Source: Proteobacteria bacterium UBA2133 (GTDB lineage: Bacteria; Pseudomonadota; Gammaproteobacteria; Arenicellales; UBA868). From it: 51,857 nt of DNA. Shown here in pieces: positions 16,697-25,152 of the stretch (position 1 is its first letter; each line of letters begins with the position of its first letter). The notes beneath the pieces were generated by a model, which was not told the origin of the DNA, did no database searches, and saw only the letters and a program-made list of their open reading frames with translations. The position numbers and the translations under genes are program-made. The stretch spans positions 12,527 to 64,383 of the forward strand of contig DCXP01000092.1 in the NCBI GenBank assembly GCA_002327725.1. Reading direction: 5' to 3'.

Positions 16697-17935
16697 CTAG
16701 ATACGAAGTCCCTGATCCTGGCCATTAAGGTGCCACAACCGGCGAAAGGCTATCGAAAATCCGGCAATGCTGAGCAGGACCATACTCGCGCCGCTCAATA
16801 CCGCAACCGGGGCAGAGACGATTTCGGCGAGCGGTCCCAGAACCAGGCCTCCCAGAGCAATCAGGCTGAAGGTAATGCTGTGTATCCCCATAACCCGCCC
16901 ACGCAAGGCATCTGGTACGGCGAGCTGCATGACGGTCATCGAACTGATCAGGAAAAATGACCCTCCAATGGCGGAGAGCATCGCACAGCCACAGGTCATC
17001 GCGAATGCAAACGGCCAGTCCGCCGCAAGACCGGTAACCAGCGCAAACAGTACCAGCGACAGGGCGAACAGGACGCTCCCGCCCATCATGATGCTGCCCA
17101 GTCTCGGCGAACTTTGCAGCCGGCCCACCAGTATGGTCCCGAGGACAGAACCGACCCCGGTCGCAGAAAGCAGCAGCCCATAGCCGCGCTCGCCAGTACC
17201 CAGTATCTCGGAAAAGACCGGCATGATCTGTACATACGAAGTACCAAAGAACATTGAAATCCACGTCATGGCAATGAGCGCGGCAAAAAGTTTTTCCTGC
17301 CGGATAAACCGCCAGGCAACGCCCAGGCCCCGGTCTTTTTGAAGATTACGCACGCGACTTGTAGACGTTTGCAGTCCGAGCAGAATCCAGCTCATGAGTG
17401 CAAAACCAACGGTGCACAGCAGAAAAATGATCCAGGTATTCGCCAGAGCAATCAGCACACCGCCCACGGCCGGCAGAATCATTCGGGTCCCCTGCCAGAG
17501 AATGGAATTGAGAGCCACGGCGCTCATCATCTGATGCGGTTCTATCAGGGCGGGGAAGAACGAAACCCTGGCCGGCAGATCAAAGCCCGAGATCAGGCCC
17601 AGCAGTGCCGCAATGATGAGCACCTGCCAGACCGTAACCCACTGCCCAAGATCGAGGATCGCCAGAACACCCAGTGCAACACCTGCCAGCACCGAGGTGA
17701 AAAGCAGAATCCGGCCCCGGTTACCGTGGTCGGCAATCAGTCCTCCTGCGAGAGTTGCCAGAATGGTCGGGACCGCCATCGCAAAACCCAGCATACCGAG
17801 ATACAGTGCGGATCCGGTCAGCTTAAAGACCAGCCATCCCATCCCCACAAAGTAGAGCTGGGTGGCTCCGGTGGAGCCGATAGAACCCAGCCAGAAGCGC
17901 CGGTATCTGGGGGATTTCAATGCATCCAGTTTCAT
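16697..17935 (-). CDS. MFS exporter, EntS/MFS_3-like
   Basis: A 412-residue major facilitator with about 12 membrane helices. The N-terminus (LKSPRYRRFWLGSIGS) and the helix 2-3 loop GGLIADHGNRGRILL match the MFS_3 branch that includes the enterobactin exporter EntS. VPDALRGRVMGIHS in the second half is also typical of this branch. No siderophore or other biosynthesis gene is adjacent, so the substrate is unknown. It lies 73 bp before the start of the AI-2E family gene's stop side, on the same strand. Confidence 0.82.
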   Translation of the reverse strand: MKLDALKSPRYRRFWLGSIGSTGATQLYFVGMGWLVFKLTGSALYLGMLGFAMAVPTILATLAGGLIADHGNRGRILLFTSVLAGVALGVLAILDLGQWVTVWQVLIIAALLGLISGFDLPARVSFFPALIEPHQMMSAVALNSILWQGTRMILPAVGGVLIALANTWIIFLLCTVGFALMSWILLGLQTSTSRVRNLQKDRGLGVAWRFIRQEKLFAALIAMTWISMFFGTSYVQIMPVFSEILGTGERGYGLLLSATGVGSVLGTILVGRLQSSPRLGSIMMGGSVLFALSLVLFALVTGLAADWPFAFAMTCGCAMLSAIGGSFFLISSMTVMQLAVPDALRGRVMGIHSITFSLIALGGLVLGPLAEIVSAPVAVLSGASMVLLSIAGFSIAFRRLWHLNGQDQGLRI

Positions 17936-18008
17936 ATACCGGGTGCCTTGTGACGATATAGCCGGTTCTCAGCCGGTAAGCCGTACTGAAAGAGTTTCGT
18001 GGTGGACG

Positions 18009-19067
18009 TTATGAGGACGTGTTGCGCCCGGGTGCCTGGGCGCTCAGCAGCACGCTGATCCAGCGGCTTCGTGGATCGTTTTCCAGTGCAATCTTCACAA
18101 TCATCGTGAGTGGCGTCGAGAGAAACATTCCGACCGGTCCAAATACCCAGCCCCAGAACAGCAGTGACAGGAACACCACCAGTGTTGAAAGACCCAGGCC
18201 GCGGCCCATATATCGCGGCTCAAGTACATTACCCACAATGACATTGACCACCACAAAGCCCGCAGCCACTGCGAGACTGACCATGGGTCCGGCATCGATC
18301 AGGGAAAGAATCACCGCAGGTATCGCCGCAATGATCGAGCCGATGTACGGAACGAAGTTCATAAAGAACGCCAGAGAACCCCAGACGATCGCAAAATCGA
18401 CCCCCAGGACCGACAGGTACACTGCGATCGCCAGACCGGTAATCAGGCTCATCACGGCCTTGATCACGAGATAATGGTTGACCGACTTCATGAAGGCCGA
18501 CAGATCGCCCAGCGTCTTGTCCGGATTCTGCGAGATGTTACGCAGTTTTTCAGGCAGGCTGGTGGATTCCACCATCAGGAACAGTACGGTAAAGATGATC
18601 AGCATGCTGTTGGCCAGCAATCCACCGAATCCGCTGAGCAGCCGTCCCAGGAGCTTGGCAGCGGCGGCGGGGTCGAAGAGTTCGGCGACACCCCCGGCCG
18701 GTAGCCCGATACCGAAACTGCCCATCCACAGCGTCGCCTGATTGATCAGCGTATTCAGTTGCGCTTCATAGCGGGGCAGCGCACCGGTGAACTGGTTGAT
18801 GGAGGCACCAATGAGTGATCCGAAGGTGATCAGTGAGCTTACCAGCAGTAGCAGGACAAGCGTCATCGCTACCCACAACGGCAATCCCCGCTGCTGCAGC
18901 CACTGCAACAGGGCAGCGGAGATGATCGCAAGGAAAATGGCCATCAGCAGAGGTACCACAATGGCGCTGGCGGCCTTGAGTCCCGCGATGACGATCGTCA
19001 GGCTCGCAAGTACCAGCAGTACCTGGGTCCCCCTGCTTGTGTTGGCATTGCTCAACAAGATGTACAT
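18009..19067 (-). CDS. AI-2E/PerM family membrane transporter
   Basis: A 352-residue protein with seven to eight predicted helices, arranged as an N-terminal pair (SAIVVPLLMAIFLAIISAALL), a central amphipathic region and a C-terminal helix cluster with the family motif around YIGSIIAAIPAVIL. The VGNVLEPRYMGRGLGLSTLVVFLSLLFWGW stretch (given here in part) is characteristic of the PerM/YhhT/TqsA family. Members export signalling molecules or act in sodium-proton exchange; the substrate here is unknown. The ATG at 19067 has an AGG immediately before it, so translation initiation may be inefficient. Confidence 0.83.
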   Translation of the reverse strand: MYILLSNANTSRGTQVLLVLASLTIVIAGLKAASAIVVPLLMAIFLAIISAALLQWLQQRGLPLWVAMTLVLLLLVSSLITFGSLIGASINQFTGALPRYEAQLNTLINQATLWMGSFGIGLPAGGVAELFDPAAAAKLLGRLLSGFGGLLANSMLIIFTVLFLMVESTSLPEKLRNISQNPDKTLGDLSAFMKSVNHYLVIKAVMSLITGLAIAVYLSVLGVDFAIVWGSLAFFMNFVPYIGSIIAAIPAVILSLIDAGPMVSLAVAAGFVVVNVIVGNVLEPRYMGRGLGLSTLVVFLSLLFWGWVFGPVGMFLSTPLTMIVKIALENDPRSRWISVLLSAQAPGRNTSS

Positions 19068-19112
19068 CCTGTATCAATAGCGGACGGACAAGAGGATAAC
19101 ACCGCCCCTGGT

Positions 19113-19529
19113 TCAGGCCAGCGCAGCAAGGCGCCCCTGACATTGCGATTCAATGGTATCGAGTTCCTCCAGGGTGAGATCAATGTCGTGACGCCGCTGG
19201 TTAAGCGCCTCGCGGCGCTGTTGGATCTGCTCGAGAAAGTAACGCAGTTGGCCGGCCTCTCCAGAATCAAGGTCGTACATCTCGATGATGTCCCGGACTT
19301 CGCTCAGCGAGAAGCCAAGGCGTTTGCCACGAAGAATCAGTTTGAGACGGACCCGGTCTCTGGCGCTGTATACCCGTCGGCGGCCGCTTCGGCCTGGCTG
19401 CAACAGGCCTTCATCCTCGTAAAAACGGATCGCCCGGGTGGTCAGGTTGAACTCTTGGGCAAGGTCTGAGATCGAGTAGGTGGTGGCATCAGCGGCCATA
19501 TCTGCACCACTTGGGTTTTCCTCAGGCAT
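19113..19529 (-). CDS. LiuR-like MerR family transcriptional regulator
   Basis: A 138-residue MerR-type regulator with the winged helix-turn-helix at about residues 17-85 (YSISDLAQEFNLTTRAIRFYEDEGLL), then a C-terminal coiled coil (about 95-135) without the cysteines of metal sensors. This layout matches LiuR, which represses branched-chain acyl-CoA catabolism genes in proteobacteria. It is divergent from icmF and shares with it a 14-bp palindrome at 19554-19567. Its own predicted promoter (TTTACG-N17-TATACT, minus strand) would start transcription at about 19530, so translation may begin at the ATG at 19499 instead of 19529. Confidence 0.83.
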   Translation of the reverse strand: MPEENPSGADMAADATTYSISDLAQEFNLTTRAIRFYEDEGLLQPGRSGRRRVYSARDRVRLKLILRGKRLGFSLSEVRDIIEMYDLDSGEAGQLRYFLEQIQQRREALNQRRHDIDLTLEELDTIESQCQGRLAALA

Positions 19530-19549
19530 GGCGCCGAGTATAGCTTCAA

Positions 19550-19578
19550 TTGACGTTTACGTAAACGGAAACTAAAAT
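19550..19578 (+). promoter_or_regulatory. Predicted sigma70 promoter of icmF
   Basis: TTGACG (19550-19555), a 17-bp spacer and TAAAAT (19573-19578). Both hexamers are close to consensus and the spacing is ideal. The LiuR-type palindrome sits in the spacer. Predicted transcription start is near 19585, giving a leader of about 27 nt with the AGAGG ribosome binding site. Confidence 0.7.
19554..19567. promoter_or_regulatory. LiuR-type operator between liuR-like gene and icmF
   Basis: A perfect 14-bp palindrome, CGTTTACGTAAACG. The TTTACGTAAA core resembles LiuR operators described for proteobacterial branched-chain amino acid catabolism genes. It lies in the spacer of the icmF promoter and overlaps the predicted -35 (TTTACG on the minus strand) of the regulator gene. 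One bound dimer could therefore repress both genes. Confidence 0.72.
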
Positions 19579-19611
19579 GATCCTCTCCTTCCCCAAGTCG
19601 TATAAGAGGCT

Positions 19612-22600
19612 ATGAGTTCCACCCCATCTCCTCTGAAGCACCCGGGAGCGCTGCATCGGTCGGATGCGGCCTACCGCATCCGGTTCGTGACTGCGGCGAG
19701 TCTGTTCGACGGCCATGATGCCGCGATCAATATCATCCGCAGGCTTCTGCAGGCTTCCGGCGCGGAAGTGATTCATCTGGGACATAACCGAAGCGTTGCA
19801 GAAATCGTTGATGCAGCGGTTCAGGAGGACGTGCAGGGGATTGCCGTCAGTTCTTACCAGGGCGGCCATACGGAATTTTTCTCCTACATGATCGATATGC
19901 TGCGCCAGCGCCAGCGCCCGGATATCCGCGTTTTCGGGGGCGGTGGCGGTGTGATTGTCGATGAGGAAATCGAGGCCCTGCACCACTACGGGGTCTGCCG
20001 GATCTATTCGCCCGGAGACGGGCAGCATCTTGGCTTGCAGGGCATGATTGACGATATGCTCGAGCGGGCGGATTTTTATCCGGCTGAGCAGCCTAGCGAG
20101 ACCATAGAGGGATTGAGTCATCCCGACGGCGCACAACTCGCGCGCGTTTTGACCGAGATAGAAAACGGCACGGTCAGTGAATTTCTGATGCGCCAGATCC
20201 GCGCGGCAGTCACGCGCCGCAAGGACCGTGCGCCGGTGCTGGGGGTTACCGGCACCGGCGGCTCGGGGAAGTCTTCCCTGACAGACGAACTCATTCTGCG
20301 CCTGCGGATGGATTTCGGTGATGCGCTGCGGATTGCCGTTCTCGCGGTAGATCCCACGCGCCGCAAGACCGGTGGCGCACTTCTGGGTGACCGCATCCGG
20401 ATGAATGCCATCGATGGAAATCGCGTATTTTTCCGTTCCTTTGCGACGCGCGGCGCCGGAGGCGAGGTACCGGAACAGTTCGATGATCTGGTCGCCGCCT
20501 GCCGGTGTGCCGGTTTTGATCTAGTCATCGTCGAGACGCCGGGAATCGGGCAGGGTGATGCCGGCATCACCTCCAGGGTGGATGCCTCGCTGTACGTTAT
20601 GACCCCGGAATTCGGGGCAGCCTCACAACTTGAAAAGATCGAAATGCTGGATTACGCCGATGTCGTGGCGATCAACAAGTCGGATCGAAAAGGGGCGAAG
20701 GATGCCCTGCGTGACGTGCGCAAGCAGGTGCAGCGAAACCGCGGTGCCTTCAGCCAGACGCCCGACGAGATGCCGGTTTACACGACCATGGCTGCGCGGT
20801 TCAATGATGCGGGCGTCACCGAACTTTATCAGGCGCTCAAAGTGCCGTTGACCGCACATGGCCTTGCACCAGGCCCGGGTCTTCTTGGCGAAGCGCGTAC
20901 GGCATCGCAAGGATCGCAGAGCCTTCCCGGTGAGCGGGAGCGGTATCTTTCGGAGATTGCAGGCGCAGTACGCCGCTACCACGAGTGCGTCAATGAACTG
21001 GAAAATTTGGCGCGACGCCGCCAGCATCTTCGGACCAGCATCAGTCTTCTCAAGACCGAGGGACAGCCGACAGAATCACTGGAGGCGCTTGCTGATGAGG
21101 CTGAAGAGGTTCTGGGCAAGGACGTGCTCGCGCAGATCGAGGGCTTCGATGCGCTGCGGGCGCAGTATCGGGAAGGCAACCTGGAGGCTGCAGGGTGTGA
21201 TCCCGCACAGACTCAAGGCTTGAGCTACACCTCCTTGTCCGGTACCCGGATTCCCCGGGTGAGTCTGCCGCGCTATCACGATGCCGGGGACCGGCTCCGG
21301 TGGCAACTGCTGGAGAACGTACCCGGATCGTTTCCGTTTACCGCAGGGGTTTTTCCGCTTAAGCGCGATAACGAGGACCCCACGCGAATGTTTGCGGGAG
21401 AAGGTGATGCGGCCCGCACCAACCAGCGGTTTCGACTGCTTTCCACGGAATCCAAAGCCAAGCGCCTGTCAACTGCGTTTGATTCAGTGACCCTGTATGG
21501 CGCTGATCCGGCATTGGATCCCGATATCTACGGCAAGGTCGGCACGTCGGGGGTTTCTATCGCGACGCTGGACGATATGAAAACCCTGTATGAAGGCTTC
21601 GATCTTTGCGATCCCGCCACTTCGGTCTCAATGACGATCAACGGACCGGCGCCCACCGTGCTGGCCTTCTTTCTCAACACCGCAATCGATCAGCAGGTTG
21701 ACAAGTTTCGCGACGAGAGATCGCGCGATCCCTCAGCGGAGGAAATGGCAACGATGCGGTGTTTCGCGCTGGAGAATGTCCGGGGGACGGTGCAGGCCGA
21801 TATCCTCAAGGAGGACCAGGGTCAGAATACCTGCCTGTTCTCCACCGATTTCAGCCTGCGGATGATGGGCGACATCCAGCAATATTTCATTGATAACCGC
21901 GTTCGGAACTTTTATTCGGTCTCGATTTCCGGATATCACATCGCGGAGGCAGGAGCTAACCCGATCACCCAGCTGGCGCTGACGCTGGCCAATGGTTTTA
22001 CCTATCTTGAATCCTACCTGGCGCGCGGGATGGCTGTTGATGATTTTGCGCCCAACCTGTCTTTCTTTTTCTCGAACGGGATGGATCCGGAATACACGGT
22101 GCTTGGTAGGGTGGCCCGTCGGATCTGGGCCATCACGCTGCGCGAGCGCTACGGCGCAAGCCTGCGCAGCCAGAAACTCAAGTACCACATCCAGACCTCG
22201 GGCCGCTCCTTGCACGCGCAGGAGATGAGTTTTAACGATATCCGGACCACCCTGCAGGCCCTGATTGCGGTGTACGACAACTGCAACAGCCTGCACACCA
22301 ATGCGCACGATGAGGCATTCACGACGCCCAGCAAGGAATCGGTACGTCGGGCACTGGCGATCCAGCTCATCATCAACCGGGAGTGGGGCCTTGCCCGTAA
22401 CGAGAACCCCAATCAGGGCAGTTTCATTATTGAAGAACTGACGGACCTGGTGGAGCAGGCCGTGCTGTCCGAGTTTGACCGGCTGGCCGAGCGCGGTGGG
22501 GTACTCGGGGCAATGGAAACCGGATATCAGCGCGGCAAAATACAGGAAGAGTCCCTTTACTATGAGACCCGCAAGCATGACGGCAGTTATCCCATTATCG

Positions 22601-22878
22601 GGGTAAACACTTTCCTCAATGATGACGACAGCGGTGAGACCAAGGTCGAACTCGCGCGCGGTACCGAGTCGGAAAAACAGGGTCAGTTGGAGCGACTGGA
22701 GCAGTTTCAGCGCCGCCATCAGGATGCGGCTGAGCCCGCCCTTGAGGCGGTGAAAGACGCAGCGCTGCGCGGTGAAAATGTCTTCTACCCGCTGATGGAT
22801 GCGGTCCGCGTCTGTTCGCTTGGCCAGTTGACACAGGCATTTTTCGAAGTGGGCGGCAAGTATCGCCGCGGCATGTAG
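19612..22878 (+). CDS. icmF: Fused isobutyryl-CoA mutase IcmF (B12-dependent)
   Basis: A 1088-residue fusion that interconverts isobutyryl-CoA and n-butyryl-CoA by radical carbon rearrangement. Order: B12-binding domain (about 18-150) with cobalt-ligand His35 in DGHDAAIN; G-protein chaperone domain with Walker A GTGGSGKS at about 214-221 (MeaB-like, protects and loads the cofactor); linker with charged helices; TIM-barrel mutase (about 560-1088). Substrate-selecting residues are Phe581 (GVFPLKR) and Gln738 (QGQNTC), the isobutyryl-CoA pair; methylmalonyl-CoA mutase has Tyr and Arg there. AGAGG precedes the ATG. Probably feeds valine-derived isobutyryl-CoA into butyryl-CoA oxidation, under LiuR-type control. 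Confidence 0.95.
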   Translation: MSSTPSPLKHPGALHRSDAAYRIRFVTAASLFDGHDAAINIIRRLLQASGAEVIHLGHNRSVAEIVDAAVQEDVQGIAVSSYQGGHTEFFSYMIDMLRQRQRPDIRVFGGGGGVIVDEEIEALHHYGVCRIYSPGDGQHLGLQGMIDDMLERADFYPAEQPSETIEGLSHPDGAQLARVLTEIENGTVSEFLMRQIRAAVTRRKDRAPVLGVTGTGGSGKSSLTDELILRLRMDFGDALRIAVLAVDPTRRKTGGALLGDRIRMNAIDGNRVFFRSFATRGAGGEVPEQFDDLVAACRCAGFDLVIVETPGIGQGDAGITSRVDASLYVMTPEFGAASQLEKIEMLDYADVVAINKSDRKGAKDALRDVRKQVQRNRGAFSQTPDEMPVYTTMAARFNDAGVTELYQALKVPLTAHGLAPGPGLLGEARTASQGSQSLPGERERYLSEIAGAVRRYHECVNELENLARRRQHLRTSISLLKTEGQPTESLEALADEAEEVLGKDVLAQIEGFDALRAQYREGNLEAAGCDPAQTQGLSYTSLSGTRIPRVSLPRYHDAGDRLRWQLLENVPGSFPFTAGVFPLKRDNEDPTRMFAGEGDAARTNQRFRLLSTESKAKRLSTAFDSVTLYGADPALDPDIYGKVGTSGVSIATLDDMKTLYEGFDLCDPATSVSMTINGPAPTVLAFFLNTAIDQQVDKFRDERSRDPSAEEMATMRCFALENVRGTVQADILKEDQGQNTCLFSTDFSLRMMGDIQQYFIDNRVRNFYSVSISGYHIAEAGANPITQLALTLANGFTYLESYLARGMAVDDFAPNLSFFFSNGMDPEYTVLGRVARRIWAITLRERYGASLRSQKLKYHIQTSGRSLHAQEMSFNDIRTTLQALIAVYDNCNSLHTNAHDEAFTTPSKESVRRALAIQLIINREWGLARNENPNQGSFIIEELTDLVEQAVLSEFDRLAERGGVLGAMETGYQRGKIQEESLYYETRKHDGSYPIIGVNTFLNDDDSGETKVELARGTESEKQGQLERLEQFQRRHQDAAEPALEAVKDAALRGENVFYPLMDAVRVCSLGQLTQAFFEVGGKYRRGM

Positions 22879-22990
22879 TGTTGGTGCTGTCTTTGCCTTG
22901 GGGTTCTCCTCAGGGGTCGAGGGCAGCGTCCAACGATAGCAAAGCACGGCAGAATTCATAGCTGTCGCTTTCAACCAGGAGACTGTCTCC

Positions 22991-24187
22991 GTGTCTTTTT
23001 CGGGCGCGCTGCGTCGCAATGTACTGATTCTGTCGGCCTGCCAGGCACTGATGCTCTCGGGCAGTTCTCTCATCATCGCGACCTCCGCCCTGACCGGTTT
23101 GTCGCTTGCCCAGAACAGACTCTGGGCGACGCTGCCGCTTTCGTGCATGTTTGCCGGCACCTTGCTCACGACTTTTCCTGCGTCGCTGATGATGAAGCGC
23201 ATCGGGCGCCGCGCGGGGTTCATGATCGGGCCACTCGCGGGGCTTGTCGGTGCTGCGGTCGCGATCTGGGCAATCACCGAGCGGGATTTCTGGCTGTTTT
23301 GCGCGGGATCATTTCTGATCGGTGTGCTGAATGGTGTCGGCTATTACTACCGCTTCGCCGCAGCAGATATCAGCGGCAGCGAGTACCGCAGCCGGGCAAT
23401 CTCCTGGGTGTTGGCAGGGGGTGTTGTGGCTGCGTTTGTGGGGCCGAACCTTGCAGCCTTCAACCGTGATCTGATCGCGGGTTTTCCCTTTGCCGGCAGT
23501 TATGCCAGCCTGCTGGCCGTGTATTCGCTGTCGATACTTCTTGCGTCGCTGCTGCGGATGCCGCCGCCCACTGAGGCCGAGCGCTACGGCAGTCAGCGGC
23601 CGCTTGCAAAGATCGCCCGACAACCCGTTTTTTTCGTTTCGGTAATTGGGGCGCTGATTGCCTACGGTGTCATGAACCTGGTCATGACCTCGACGCCCCT
23701 AGCAATGGCAGGATGCGGTCATTCATTTTCCGATACCGCGCTGGTGATCGAGTGGCATGTGCTTGCCATGTTTTTGCCGTCATTTTTCACCGGCCACCTG
23801 ATCAACCGCTTTGGGGTGCTGAGAATCATGGGTGCGGGTGCAGTACTGCTGTTTGGCAGTGTGGCTGCAAATCTGAGCGGCGTCAGCGTTGCGCACTTTG
23901 TGACGGGCCTGGTCCTGCTGGGGCTTGGCTGGAACTTCCTCTTTGTGGGGGGCACCACTCTGGTTACGGAAAGCTATTCGCCAGCGGAAAAGGCCAAGAC
24001 CCAGGGACTGAACGATCTCATGATCTTCGGGACTGTGGCCTTGACGGCTGCGGTCTCAGGTGTCGTGCACGAAACCGCAGGCTGGGAGATGTTGAACCTG
24101 CTCGTGCTGCCGTTTCTGCTGACTGCGCTCGTTCTCATCGTATGGCTCAGTCGGGTCCATAAGCCCCGGCCAGTGACCAGCGCCTAG
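22991..24187 (+). CDS. MFS transporter of unknown substrate
   Basis: A 398-residue major facilitator with 12 hydrophobic segments. The helix 2-3 loop reads SLMMKRIGRRAGFMIG, an MFS signature. GVGYYYRFAAADISGSEYRSRAIS and FVGGTTLVTESYSPAEKAKTQG (in part) are distinctive loops shared with a group of bacterial MFS proteins annotated only as permeases. The start is GTG at 22991, preceded by AGGAG at about 11 bases. It follows icmF by 112 bp, so co-expression is possible but not shown. It overlaps the convergent EamA gene by 4 bases at the stop. Confidence 0.8.
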   Translation: MSFSGALRRNVLILSACQALMLSGSSLIIATSALTGLSLAQNRLWATLPLSCMFAGTLLTTFPASLMMKRIGRRAGFMIGPLAGLVGAAVAIWAITERDFWLFCAGSFLIGVLNGVGYYYRFAAADISGSEYRSRAISWVLAGGVVAAFVGPNLAAFNRDLIAGFPFAGSYASLLAVYSLSILLASLLRMPPPTEAERYGSQRPLAKIARQPVFFVSVIGALIAYGVMNLVMTSTPLAMAGCGHSFSDTALVIEWHVLAMFLPSFFTGHLINRFGVLRIMGAGAVLLFGSVAANLSGVSVAHFVTGLVLLGLGWNFLFVGGTTLVTESYSPAEKAKTQGLNDLMIFGTVALTAAVSGVVHETAGWEMLNLLVLPFLLTALVLIVWLSRVHKPRPVTSA

Positions 24188-25092
24188 GAATGGCCTTTGG
24201 CCAAGTGGGTCATGAGCCGCTGCATGAACCTGGGCCGGGAAAGCACCACGATGTTACCGATCAGGACCAGGCCAACGCCGGTCAGTGCGCGGCCCTGCCA
24301 CTCATAATCCTCAAACCAGGTCGATAGGGCAAGCGCCACAATGGGAAACAGCACTGTCGCATAGGCGGCGTTTTCCGGACCAATTCTCCCTACCAGGGTC
24401 AGATAGCAGCCAAAAGCGATCGCGGACGCGAACAAAGCCAGAAACAGCAGCGAGCCGATATAACCGGTGCTGGTGTCAATCACGAACGGCGCGCCGGATC
24501 CCACACTGTATGCGAGCATAAAGAGTCCGCCGTAAGCCATGCCGATGGTGTTGGCCGAAGCCACCGGCAGACCATGATTCTGATTGCGGGCCGAGATGAT
24601 ATTTCCAATCGAGGCGAGATAAGTGGCGATCAGACTGATGCCGATGGCGGTCAGGGCCTGATGGCCGGATTGTGTGATCTCCGGCCAGAACACCAGTGCC
24701 ATCCCGCTAAGGCCGAAGGCGACCGCGATAACCGTCTTTTTCTGAATCTTGCGTTTGAGGAAGAGTGCGCTGTTAAAGATGTTCATCACGGTCATGGTCG
24801 AGAAAATCACAGCCAGCAGGCCCGTCACGAGATCAAACGCCGCGTAGTAAAAAAGCAGGTAATTCAGGGAGAACAGACTGAGACCCAACAGTGCCAGGAA
24901 AGGGTGATGGGGCAATGCAATCCGGAGGGAAATACCGCGTAACCGGCACCAGACGACCAGCAGGCCGGAAGCCAGGATGAAACGGTAAGCGATGGAAGCT
25001 TCGGGAGCCACTTCGCCGAGTTGAAAGTGAATCGCCAGCCAACTCGAACCCCAGATCAGCACGGTGAGGCTGTAAAGTGCGGTCGTATTCAA
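24184..25092 (-). CDS. EamA/DMT family permease
   Basis: A 302-residue drug/metabolite transporter with ten helices in two EamA repeats (about residues 5-135 and 150-290). Hallmarks are LTVLIWGSSWLAIHFQLG at the N-terminus and NAAYATVLFPIVALALSTWFEDYEW in the second repeat. The substrate is unknown; relatives export amino acids or other metabolites. The start is a TTG at 25092, since an in-frame stop lies just upstream and no ATG occurs before the first helix. Confidence 0.85.
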   Translation of the reverse strand: MNTTALYSLTVLIWGSSWLAIHFQLGEVAPEASIAYRFILASGLLVVWCRLRGISLRIALPHHPFLALLGLSLFSLNYLLFYYAAFDLVTGLLAVIFSTMTVMNIFNSALFLKRKIQKKTVIAVAFGLSGMALVFWPEITQSGHQALTAIGISLIATYLASIGNIISARNQNHGLPVASANTIGMAYGGLFMLAYSVGSGAPFVIDTSTGYIGSLLFLALFASAIAFGCYLTLVGRIGPENAAYATVLFPIVALALSTWFEDYEWQGRALTGVGLVLIGNIVVLSRPRFMQRLMTHLAKGHS

Positions 25093-25152
25093 GTGATCAT
25101 GCTATCAAGGTTTTGAATTGCCCCTGGCTCCAGTGATTCCACGGCTTGGGAC

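Noticed and set aside
21733..23277. A 514-codon minus-strand open frame opposite the 3' end of icmF.
   Set aside because: Shadow of the icmF mutase domain; no recognisable motif, and it continues across the icmF stop into the next promoter.
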